Positions 22,879 to 32,492 of a stretch of DNA of 64,000 nucleotides are shown here, in pieces; positions within the stretch are counted from its first letter, which is position 1; the number at the start of each line of letters is the position of its first letter. The translations under genes were made by a program, and so were the position numbers. Source of the DNA: Hormiphora californensis (Eukaryota; Ctenophora; Tentaculata; Cydippida; Pleurobrachiidae); contig CM035360.1 of assembly GCA_020137815.1 (NCBI GenBank), positions 3,831,558-3,895,557 of the forward strand, read 5' to 3'. A model generated the notes under the pieces. The model saw nothing but the letters and a program-made list of their open reading frames with translations. It searched no databases and was not told the DNA's origin.

Positions 22879-23847
22879 TGTGTAGAGTGGGCGCTAGAGA
22901 GGGAGAGAGGATGGGTTAGTAAAATCGAGCCAGAGTGGGCTAGAGAGGAAGAGGGCTTAGTAAAATCGAACCATTAGCAAGAGAGGGTGTGAGAGCTGAC
23001 AGACTAGGAACATGTCAAATATCAACTTGGTCAGATTGTTCAAAAAGTATAAAAAGTAAAATATAACATAGCATAAGTTATAGTATCAAATTAATCTTAT
23101 TCTTTCACATTCTCAACAAGCGGGATAAAAATAAAATGTGTGTTGACTTGAGAGTATCGCCTTTCTCTCTCGTGATAGCTGGATAGCACGAGACCCTTTG
23201 CCGTCACGAAGCAAATCAGATAAAAATCAGGAGACTGCACTGTAAAGAAAGGTCAATACTGTTCCTAACAAAGAACTGGCCACCTTCACAACTTGGCTCA
23301 AGTCCCGATTAAAATTTAATTTAAAGATAGCCCTTACCGTTACCACTTTTCATGAAACTGCTCTTACAGAATGGTAAACAAAACAAAGCGATTCTGCCCG
23401 AAATGGCCTCATGATAGTCTCACGTTAGATAAATGCTGTAAATAACCTGGTCATGTTTACCACCCCGCCATGGATTCCCTCTACCCCTCCCCCGTAATTT
23501 GCTCAACCCCTCCCAAAGTGAATTCCTGTCTAAGTAAGTTGCCAATAGCAACCCCCAGGCACGTGACCCGAGAGCCCGCACCAAAATTATAACAAAGTAT
23601 GCCGATATATAAATTATGCAATGCCCCCCTGACGATGAGACACAACAAATTTAGAGTTTTACTTTTGCGGGACAGCTCCTAATTGGTCGGTTATTATTGT
23701 TACTATAATTAGACCACAGATCGGGTGTCTCCTCCTCCCATTTTATACATGAGGTTCCTGTGATAGAGTTTTATTAGTCTTCTCCATGAACCACTCTGTG
23801 TGTTTCGTGTCCAACCACTCAAACTCAGTGCACAAACCGATCCATTT
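22879..23847. other. Intergenic region, no gene seen
   Basis: No supported exon or strong repeat. It contains part of a dispersed repeat (GCTGACAGACTAGGAACATGTCAA near 22996) also seen at about 24890 and 26840. Confidence 0.4.
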
Positions 23848-24413
23848 TCACAGTTTTCTTGGCAAAAGGAACCGGTTCAATGGAACAATAATCCTTCTTT
23901 GAATGGCCCGGAGCTGGGTAATCAGAGGGTTCTGATCTCTATCAGTCAGAGATATCTGGGAGAGATCTGGGGAGATTGAAGGAAGTCGGACTTCCCGGAT
24001 AAACTGGGCTGGCTCCTCCCCATATAGCATCACAGGTGCTGATCTGGGACGTGTTTTCAGGGGCAGTAACAGCTTTCTTTTTGGTTCTCCTCCGTACCTC
24101 CTCCCTCAGAAGGCCAGTAGGGAATTTATCAGGGTTAAAGTCAGTTTCTCGGCACTGTTTTGAGTTCTTCTCCATTGCCAGGAGCTCGCGGGTCAACTGT
24201 AACCGATTTAACTTGTACACCCTCGTGCAGTAATCCCGCTGAGGTATCCAAGGTGGAGAGGGTGGATGATTAACTTCATGTCAGCCCGTTTGTTGGCTGC
24301 CAGTGCCTAACTCCCGGGTACAGAAGCTGTAGAGTTTCCCTGAGATGATCCCATGAGATCGGCTACTTGGTGCAGATCTAGAACGCCGTGCAGCGGCCAT
24401 CAAGGGGAACTGA
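23848..24413 (-). pseudogene. Candidate gene or broken gene, minus strand, unrecognised
   Basis: Starting after a good acceptor (TTATTCTCTCAG, 24414), one minus frame reads from MAAARRSRSAPSSRSHGI through LYSFCTRELG, an in-frame TGA at 24283-24281, then PPWIPQRDYCTRVYKLNR, LTRELLAMEKN and LLREEVRRRTKKK. After the Lys run the coding-like signal moves to another frame (YGEEPAQFIREVRLP … RRIIVPLNRFLLPRKL, stop at 23848). This suggests a broken copy, a missed intron or assembly errors. The composition (basic, polar, no repeats) looks like real protein. No homologue recognised. Confidence 0.4.
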
Positions 24414-24828
24414 GAGAATAACAATGAAAAAACGGGCTTAAAAGGGACAGGAGAAGAAGAAAAGAATTCTCTTCTAGAAAGTATAATGATATATGTTCTC
24501 CGTTGGGTCAGCTTATCTCGGCGCTGAGTCCCCATGACAACTGAAGGGTTGGCTAATCGGCCCATGGAGAGGGAGAGAGAGAGGGAGAGAGAGGGGAAGA
24601 AGTAGGGAGACGAGGGAGAGAAGGGAGAGAATCAAAGTGTGAGAGAAACTGAATATTTATTCTGAGGGGTATATCACTATCACTCCCGCGGTACGACCAT
24701 GCAGGGAGATTGAAAATCGAGTACAAGAATTCCGAGGGAGAGAGGTTGGTAAAATAATGCTGAAATAATGCAGTTTATTTGACTGTGACGTGTCTTGAAT
24801 ATCAATAAGTACCAGTGCCAGTTACCAT

Positions 24829-24908
24829 GCTACGCAGTCTGTCTCAGACAGTGTCTGTGATCTTTTCGGCACTTCGGCCCGGTGAGCTGACAGACAAGGA
24901 ACATGTCA
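24829..24908. repeat. Dispersed repeat pair, copy A
   Basis: TGCTACGCAGTCTGTCT … CTGACAGACAAGGAACATGT also occurs at 26788-26866 with small internal differences. Confidence 0.7.
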
Positions 24909-25050
24909 AAGTGCCAGTGTACCGTACACTGTATGTACGTGTGATTGGCAGGGTATAGCGTTTGGCCAATGTCATTTCAAACTCAAGTCCGGTGTCATAG
25001 TGTTTTTCAATTGGCATAATTGTACCACAAACAGTAAACGGCAAATGAGT

Positions 25051-25098
25051 AAATGACCTCCCCGAAAGAGGAGTAAACCTCTTTCGGGGAGGTCATTT
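25051..25098. repeat. Perfect 21-bp hairpin
   Basis: AAATGACCTCCCCGAAAGAG-G, a 6-base AGTAAA loop, then the exact inverted copy. No T-run or gene end makes a terminator likely in this eukaryotic context. It may be the core of a foldback element or a structured RNA. Confidence 0.8.
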
Positions 25099-25260
25099 GC
25101 CAGATGCAGCACTCACAATCAACAGTAAACCTGGTGTGCTTCAATTATGTGATATCTGAGTTTTTGGCAGTTTGTTATTGGATTTGGGCAATGTGGATTG
25201 TGGGGGTAATGGAATTTTATCGTGATTATGTAGTCTGTCATGTTCTTTGTTCGTTGTCAA

Positions 25261-25864
25261 CTAACCGGAACCGCTGGATATCCTTCTTCCGGCCTTGTAC
25301 CACTGTGAAGCTGTATCAGACGATGTAAAACGTATTTTATCAACCACATCCCCAGCCCACCTGGCATTGCAGTTAGGCTTACTCTTAGGAAGGTAGGTAG
25401 CTGCAAACTTCAACTCCACAATCAGATCACCATTACAGTGTACTGTCAGTTTCTCGGGGTCTTTTCGGATTGTAAAAATGTTTGGGCTCGCATTTTTAGG
25501 GACCCCGGTTACTATCCGGGGATCAGTGGTCCAGCTAGTACAATAGGTGAGCGCAAACTTCATCGGACTGGTCAATTCAATGAAAATAGCACCAACTGTC
25601 GCTGCGATTTGAAGATAACTCCCGTCGGTGGTTCCAAAATTTGTTTTGATTTGTAATGGATCTTGCTCCAAATCCCAATCTATTTGAACATTTTTGGTAA
25701 CTTCAGTCCAGTCGCCTGAAATGTTAAGTCATGTAGTATTATGGACAATTAATTATATGGATTTTAGACAGTGTACAAATTGAAATATGTACAATATTAA
25801 TCATTGCCTCCCCCTTACCTAAAGTAGAAAGAAACAGAAGCAAACAAAGAACAAGTCCCTTCAT
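25261..25864 (-). CDS. Small secreted protein, single copy of a W…DWDLE…GDVVD domain
   Basis: Two minus-strand exons, 25864-25819 and 25715-25261, join in phase 1 to 166 residues. Exon 1 is almost exactly a signal peptide (MKGLVLCLLLFLSTL). The mature part begins GDWTEVTK and carries DWDLE (28-32), LQIKTN, SPMKF, a TYC cysteine, VHC, and near the C-terminus W-A-G-D-V-V-D (135-141) and DTASQWY. The same ordered motifs appear in the 62.7-kb gene, so both belong to one extracellular family. I do not recognise it as a named domain; a beta-sandwich is plausible from the alternating hydrophobic pattern. The tail RRISSGSG ends at a TAG. No membrane span. Confidence 0.75.
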
Positions 25865-26710
25865 GCTGCAAATGGTTAACGAAGCTAACAGTTCGTCGTC
25901 TGTTTTGTTGAGTTGTTACTGAGTAACTTACTCAACAACTTCTGTTCCAATTCCACCAACTCCAAGGCAGACAGTTCTGAGTTGAAACTTTGAAATGAAA
26001 GGCACTTTAGAATTCTCCTATATAAGAGAACGGACCAAAGCTATCTATTATAATGAGGGATAATGGGTAGATGATGGGTATAATGGGTATATGATGGGTA
26101 TATCGCCACGTGGCCAGCTCTCTAGCCACTTCAACAGGAGAGACAGATAAAAAGAGAGGATTCATGTAAATGAATTTATCTCTCGTCTCACTTATATCTT
26201 ACAGAGGTCTGGCTAAAGAGACACGTGGGGCTACCATCAGCAGATAACAGCCGGTCTCTGATCAGCACTATAGAAGCTCTATTAGAGATGTTAGAGATGT
26301 GCTACTAGCACTGCTAGAGGGAACATTCTAACATCTTTGTGTGGCTCATGTACCGTCTGAGAGTTCGGTAGGCCATCTCACCTCCTTGGTAACGAAGTCA
26401 CCCCTGTTAATATTATATTGCATTGAGCTAATATATCGCGGAGGGGTAATTTCATTACCAACATTTCTCCAGCTGGATCCAGCATCTCAAGTCCCACAAA
26501 TATACAAATATTAGAACTCCCGGTCCGGCGCGGAGACGTCCCAACTGGGTGACTTTGGTAAATGCCCGAGACGTCATGTAGGTACATAACTGCCAGAAAA
26601 GTGGCAATTCTAAAACACACGCTGTGTGTCACACAGTGTATGCCATCTTCGGTGGTGAATCTGTTATAATAATCCCCCATCTGGGGACGTCCACAGCCAA
26701 GGGAGGCTAT
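25865..26710. other. Upstream flank of the secreted gene, no gene seen
   Basis: Contains a short GATGGGTATAATGGGTAT tandem repeat near 26068-26102. No supported exon. Confidence 0.4.
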
Positions 26711-26789
26711 TGTCTGGCGCTGCCAGATCCCGTTTTGATTCTCAAACAATTTGCACTCAAATCTGGATCGGATCGGGTCAGATATTGCC
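26711..26789. repeat. Small GGCGGCGCC palindromic repeat, copy 3 (degenerate)
   Basis: TGTCTGGCGCTGCCAGATCC and TTTTGATTCTCAAA are clear; the right end is decayed. Confidence 0.6.
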
Positions 26790-26866
26790 ATGCTACGCAG
26801 TCTGTCTGTTCGGCACTTGGAGCGCCTTCGGTGTGAGAGCTGACAGACAAGGAACATGTCAAGTCA
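26788..26866. repeat. Dispersed repeat pair, copy B
   Basis: Matches 24829-24908, ending in GCTGACAGACAAGGAACATG. Confidence 0.7.
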
Positions 26867-26959
26867 GATAGGAAGGCTTTCAAGAATCATTTTAATTTCT
26901 TTTTGATTCTAACTTTTACAATTCATTCCAGATTTTGCTGGAGGAGATATAATAATTCT

Positions 26960-27112
26960 ATCACAGAATCACTTGTGACCACTTATGAAGTCTTCTCGAT
27001 CGAATTATATTATTCTGGCAGTGACAGGTCTTGTTATTGTTAGACTTAAAAACAGAACCTTCTAGAAGACTCTGGCCCCGAGTATGATGATATGATATGA
27101 CAAGTTTCAAGC
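26960..27112. repeat. Dispersed repeat copy B (ACCTTCTAGAAGACTCTGGCC)
   Basis: Matches 22296-22410, with an extra block after the CACTTGTGACCACTT segment. Confidence 0.65.
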
Positions 27113-27229
27113 AATATTTAATTCCATCCCCAGTTTTGAAACTTGATAAACTTGATGAAACTTGCTGAAGTAATGGAGGAGCGTGACACATGGAGAAGAC
27201 TTGTTCGTCTGGCGTTCTACTCATAGTAA

Positions 27230-27590
27230 GTCAAGTCAGTTTCGGTTTCACTTTCACTTTCAAGGTCTACTTTCATTTTCAAATTCAAGTTTTCACTTTC
27301 ATTTTCAATGTTTTCCTTTCCTTTTCAATGTTTCACTTTCACTTCGAAGGTCTAGTTTCGTTTTCAAATTGGCTTTCAAATTGGTAGGAGTTCAAATCTC
27401 TCTTTGTTTCACTTTCAATATCACATCAGTAGCAAGTTTCACTTTCACTTTCACTCTCTTGAAAGAGTTTGGTTTCACTTTCATTTTCAGGTCTTAGTTT
27501 CACTTTCAACATCACTCGCGCGAGTTCATTTAGTTTCACTTTCAAAGTGAAAGTGAAACTAACGCGCATTTATTGAAAGTGAAACTAATC
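27230..27590. promoter_or_regulatory. TTTCACTTTC-rich array upstream of the Ly6-like gene
   Basis: Roughly 360 bases packed with TTTCACTTTC, TTTCATTTTC and the inverted form GAAAGTGAAACTAA. The repeated core matches the interferon-stimulated response element recognised by IRF proteins in vertebrates (GAAANNGAAA). The array ends about 180 bases before the Ly6-like start codon. It may equally be a degenerate simple repeat; no regulatory role is shown. Confidence 0.45.
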
Positions 27591-27769
27591 CCTGGAGACG
27601 GAATTCACGCGCGACAGTTCCGATCATTTGTCCGCATTGTACGTGACACGTCTCCTTGTCAACAATTTCACATCATAACCAGAAGATTTTATTTGTTTCC
27701 AAAATATTTTAATTCCATTTCCAACAACAACCAATTCTAACATCCCTCCTTTTGGTAGCCTGAATAGAA

Positions 27770-28559
27770 ATGAAGACCTTCGTCGTTCTCTTCGCTGTTA
27801 TGGTTGTGGCCGTCTCCGCCAGTGGTCACGGTCACGGTCACGGTGACAGCTCTAGCTCTGACAGTAGCTCTGACAGTAGCTCCGACAGCTCAACGACCTT
27901 CCAGTGCTACGTTGGAACCACCGCCACCGACTGCAGCTCCGGAACCGCCAAGTGCTTCGCGTGAGTGAATTAGTCTGGGGGTTGAAAGGGAGTGGTTGAG
28001 GTAGGGAGAGGAAAGAAAGGGCAATTAGCAAGAGTCGGTACTGCAGTGTTTCGGTCGAAAGTTGCTTACTTAATATGAGTTGGGAAAAGTTATTGGGGGA
28101 GGGGAATGAAGCCCGGGCCGCATCATTCATGGATCTATGTAAAGCTGACCGGGTTCGGACCCTGATTTACCGGGATGCTCGGGGGAAGTGGTTTTGCCTA
28201 ATCGGGGTATACCGTTAATATCCTATATCGGGATTCCGGTAAATCGGGGTCATAATGTACCAAGTTATTCGATTAATCATCCTAGTTAATTAGGGTCCCA
28301 TTATCTGTATCGGGGTAGGGAGAGAGAGCTAAAAGAATGCCACTAACACCCCTTCCCCTCCCCCAGTGCTGCCAGCAACTACACCGGAAATGCCACTGCC
28401 CTGAATGACGGAGGATGCGGAGAGTGTCACTCTATGTACGGAGGAAACTGCACTGAGTGCGCTACCACTCTCTGTAACACCGACAGTGCCAGTGCCGGTT
28501 CCCAGGCCATCTTCGCCTCAATCTTTGTTCTGATTGCCGCTCTCAGCACTTTCTTCTAA
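27770..28559 (+). CDS. Ly6/three-finger-like secreted, probably GPI-anchored protein
   Basis: Two exons, 27770-27960 and 28367-28559, join (GC|T) to 127 residues. A signal peptide (MKTFVVLFAVMVVAVSA) is followed by a His/Gly run (GHGHGHG), a Ser/Asp-rich spacer and a Cys-rich domain with eight cysteines, starting FQCYVG and ending CATTLCN. A final Leu-Cys-Asn is the hallmark of Ly6/uPAR three-finger domains. The C-terminus (AIFASIFVLIAALSTFF) is a short hydrophobic tail preceded by Ser/Ala/Gly, as in GPI-attachment signals. Such proteins act at the outer cell surface. The His-rich stretch could bind metal (inference). A pogo-like MITE lies in the single intron. Two AATAAA signals follow the stop. 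Confidence 0.8.
28152..28250. repeat. pogo-like MITE, copy in the Ly6 intron
   Basis: GTTCGGACCCTGATTTACCGG … CCGGTAAATCGGGGTC; diverged ends of the CAGTCGGACCCC family. Confidence 0.6.
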
Positions 28560-28645
28560 GATGGAGGAATTGAGGACACACGTGGGCTGTTGGTGAAAGG
28601 GAGAAATGAACATTTTATATTCTTGACTCTAAATTTTGTCTTTGT

Positions 28646-28699
28646 AATAAATTTCCGAGTTTTCAATTGGTCACACGAACACATTTCCTTGAAAATAAA
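28646..28699 (+). terminator. Two AATAAA polyadenylation signals for the Ly6-like gene
   Basis: AATAAA at 28646-28651 and 28694-28699, about 90 and 140 bases after the stop codon. Confidence 0.6.
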
Positions 28700-28796
28700 G
28701 AATGCTTTTTCTTCGTCAAATTGGTGGAATCTGGTGGAAAAGTGGAAATCGGAATGTGAATCACACACCTGGCAACAACAATCTCGCGTGTGTCTT

Positions 28797-29100
28797 GTTT
28801 CCATGGCAACGCAGATTTGGTGCGCGCAATTTCATTTTCAATATCGCGCGCACTGCGCCGCGCGGTATTAAAATCTCCAAACTGAGAAAAGTCGCGTTGG
28901 ATGAGTGAGATTCATGTGCGTCACGAAGAACGTCACACATTGAGTCAGTTCTCGATTCTCATTGGTTGAGAGAGCGGCCATTTGCTGACGTCATTTTGAG
29001 GGAGACCTCACCTGACTCAGATCAACCAATCACCAGTGAACAAAATGTCGTCAGCAAATCGTGGCTGAGTGAGAGAGAGCTAGCGCGGGGCAACCTCTAG
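28797..29100 (+). promoter_or_regulatory. Likely EF-1alpha promoter region
   Basis: A CpG-rich block upstream of EF-1alpha with an X-box-like GTTTCCATGGCAAC (28797), an inverted CCAAT (CATTGGTTG near 28960), an AGCGGCCATTTGC segment, a perfect CRE TGACGTCA (28986-28993) and a forward CCAAT (CAACCAATCACC near 29025). TTTGCTGAC and GTCAGCAAA around the CRE form an inverted pair about 60 bases apart. A pyrimidine-rich run (29131-29157) follows. A non-coding first exon probably lies near 29060-29160, because the start codon is preceded by an acceptor (CTTCTAG, ending about 29998). Confidence 0.5.
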
Positions 29101-30008
29101 CGGACCTTCTGCCAGCGTGTAACTCACCCATCTCTCTCTCTCTTTTCTCTCTCTGTTTAGTGAATGGGTGTGTGCCGCGTACACACATTTTCTTTCCCAA
29201 CCCAATTCGTTTTGTGTCTGAGATGTGTCTTGTGGGGTTGTCATGGGTGACAATGCTAAGATACATAGAAGCTGCTTTCATTCAATGAAGTCATATCTTG
29301 TTGCTTGTTAAATGATTAAACTATACCTTCTCGATCAAGTCCGCTGTGCCAATTATTTATGATCTGATTCATTACCTTCTGTTCGCACGCCTTGTAATAC
29401 AAAACTCTATGGACTAATGCTATTCCTCTTTAATTCTGCATCTCTCCCTTTAGCAGTCACTGAACAACTTCATTTCCAACGCCTTTTCTTTTCTAACCTG
29501 TTTCTCTATTCAACTTACCGATAAAAACCCTCAATCACCGAACTTGAACATCCGCTAGCGTGCTTAAGTTCTTCATTCAACACCCTGAACTCGTCCATGT
29601 GGAAAGGTCACTGACCTTCTCCCTGATGGCAGAGTACCCCCTTTGTACCCAGTCTGGGGAACGTAGCCGTCTTAGCTGTACATCCCCTCATCTCAGCCCC
29701 TTGCGGAGCTGAAGCCGCCTCGAAGTGCCTATGTTAATTTTATTAATTGAACTCTACTAAAACTATCCAACTCCTACTCAAACTGAAAGCTATCTGTTTG
29801 AATGGGTTAACTTGCTTCTTTCCAACCGCTTCTAACTAACTAAACTAAGTTTATATTCGCACACATTACTTAGCAGATCAACTTAGCATTAGCCATTGTT
29901 TGTGCAGAATACAGTAAAAAGTAGCAACATCAATCGAAAACTAAGTTCTTATATCCCCCTCTCTCTCACCAATGCTAACCCGTTCCCCCTCTTCTAGTAC
30001 AAGTAGCC

Positions 30009-32492
30009 ATGCCTCCCAAGCGAAATAAGGAGAAGCCCCATCTGAACATTGTCGTCATTGGGCACGTCGACTCTGGAAAATCCACCACCACCGGACATTT
30101 GATCTTCAAATGTGGTGGAGTTGATGACCGAACCATTGAGAAGTTCAAGAAGGAGGCCGAAGAGGTAAGATACTTTGTGATACTGTGTTTGTGTTGTGTG
30201 TGTTCATTTATTGCGTAGACTATATTATGTTAATCCTCTTGGTTCACACATTGATCACATCTATGTTTGTTAATCACACTACACTGGAATACTTTCAATC
30301 ACCATCTCTGAACTGTTTTCTCCCAACATTCATTTTCAATGATCCTCATTCAAATGGTCCTCTCAGTATATCTGGTAATATTTCCCCAGACAACACTGCG
30401 CTGGTGATCAGATCCAGAATTCTCCTTTTTCTCTTTGCTCTACCTTTCTTTATCTCTGTTTATTTCTCTCTGTTTCTCTCTCGCTCTCTATCCCTGTTGC
30501 TTACCAGTCTATCTACATTTTAACTCTTCAATCTTCATATCCAGTCATGATCTAATCCCCTTCTCTATCTCTTTTTCTCTCTGTCCAGTGCCGCCCACAT
30601 TCAAACTTTTTTCCTCAGTGTATCATCATAGTCATCATATCCAGTCATGTTCTCCCAGTCATGATCTAATCCAGATCCCTTCCCCATCTCTCACTGTACA
30701 ACCCTTTCCCAGTCTCCACCTTTGTCCCACGTGGCGCACTCTTTGCCGCGCTGGCTCTCAGCGCGCCTTCACTCTCCCCCTGTCTCATGTAAAGCACGCA
30801 ATCCACAACATTTGCTGTGTGCACTTTTCAAAGCGCGCACATTCACATATCAAATTGCATGTTCCATCCCCTGTGTGTGTAAAACACGTGGAGACCTGTG
30901 CTCCCCTACGTGTCAACATGTGTCTTGCCCAACACATACTATCTGTAAATCACCCTACCAAACCCCTGTTCCATCTTCTAGAACTATCATACCCCTATTC
31001 ATCCACCACCCTCACCTCTCGAACTATATTTCCCTCTGACCCCAATTCCCCCCTCTAACCCCAATTCCCCTGTTTTCAGATGGGCAAGGGATCCTTCTGT
31101 TACGCTTGGGTTCTGGACAAGCTGAAGTCCGAGCGTGAGAGGGGAATCACAATCGATATTGCTCTTATGCAGTTCGAGACCCCCAAGTACGATGTGACCA
31201 TCATTGATGCCCCCGGACACAGGGATTTCATCAAGAACATGATCACTGGAACTTCTCAGGTAAATACAGGGTGTTAAATAGGGGGTACATAATAATGGAG
31301 GGTGTGTCATGATCATTTCTACACCAAGAATGATGGGGGTACCGCAATGTTCTCTAGTGCTGCAGTACCACTGTAAGAAACTCAAAATCCATTGCTTACC
31401 CTCCCCCTTCCTCTCCAGGCTGACGCTGCTGTGCTCATCGTTGCTGCCGGTACCGGAGAATTCGAGGCTGGTATCTCTTCCAACGGACAGACCAGGGAAC
31501 ATCTCCTGCTCGCCTTCACTCTTGGAGTCCGAGAGGTCATCATTGCCATCAACAAGATGGACACCACATCTCCCCCTTACTCCGAGGAGCGATACAAGGA
31601 GATCAAGAAGGAGGTCGGAGCCTACCTGAAGAAGGTCGGTTTCCAGGTTCCCCGAGTTCCATTTGTCCCCATTTCTGGATTCAAGGGAGACAACATTGAT
31701 ACTCTCACCTCCAACATGAGCTGGTGGAAGGGATCCAAGGTGCAGACCGGAGAGAAGGGTAAGGAGAAGGAGGCCACTGTTAACTTCCTGACCGAGGCCC
31801 TCGACAACGTCACTCCCCCCACCCGACCCTTCACCAAGCCCCTCAGGCTGCCCCTTCAGGATGTCTACAAGATTGGTGGCATTGGAACGGTCCCCGTGGG
31901 CCGAGTCGAGACCGGAATCATCAAGCCCGGTATGGTTGTCACTTTCGGACCCGTCGGACTCACCACTGAGGTCAAGTCTGTTGAGATGCATCACGAGTCT
32001 CTGCCCGAGGCCGCTCCCGGAGACAACGTTGGTTTCAACATCAAGAACGTCGCCGTCAAGGAGATCAAGCGAGGATTCGTCGCTTCTGACAGCAAGAACG
32101 ACCCCGCCAAGGAGGCCGTTGAGTTCGAGGCTCAGGTTATCATCATGAACCACCCCGGAAACATCAGCAACGGATACACCCCCGTCCTCGATTGCCATAC
32201 CTCTCACATCGCCTGTAAATTCACCGAGATCAAGGCCAAGATGGACAAGCGATCCGGAAAGGTCCTGGAAGAGAACCCCAAGAGCGTGAAGAACGGTGAT
32301 GCCTCTATGTGCGTCCTGAAGCCCACCAAACCCATGGTTGTGGAGACCTTCAAGGAGTACGCTCCCCTCGGCCGATTCGCTGTCCGAGACATGAAGCAGA
32401 CCGTCGCTGTCGGTGTCGTCAAGAGCGTCACCAAGGGAGACAGCACTGGCAAGACCACGAAATCCGCCCAGAAAGTTGGAGGCAAGAAATAA
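30009..32492 (+). CDS. EEF1A: Translation elongation factor 1-alpha
   Basis: Three coding exons, 30009-30164, 31080-31259 and 31419-32492, all phase 0, give 469 residues. EF-1alpha is the GTPase that delivers aminoacyl-tRNA to the ribosome. Motifs: GHVDSGKST (18-26), the ERGITID switch, DAPGH (95-99) and NKMD (157-160), followed by the two beta-barrel domains with [16 protein letters not shown]. The insertion region seen in animal and fungal EF-1alpha is present ([18 protein letters not shown]). The N-terminus is unusual: [13 protein letters not shown] instead of the usual MGKEKTHIN. Positions equal to human Lys36, 55, 79 and 165 are Asp40, Cys59, Gln83 and a Glu in SEERY; the Lys318 equivalent is kept. 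Strong codon bias (GGA, CGA, C-ending codons) indicates high expression. A long antisense ORF over exon 3 is a shadow. Confidence 0.97.

Noticed and set aside
24281-24283. Selenocysteine TGA
   Set aside because: No cysteine-homologous context or SECIS-like hairpin was recognised nearby; a broken gene or missed intron is simpler. The same reasoning applies to the TGA in 39811-39915.
26378-26857. 159-residue minus ORF
   Set aside because: It is composed largely of dispersed repeats (GGCGGCGCC family and the 24829 pair).
30999-32207. 402-residue antisense ORF over EF-1alpha
   Set aside because: A shadow of the strongly biased codon use in EF-1alpha exon 3; no recognisable protein.
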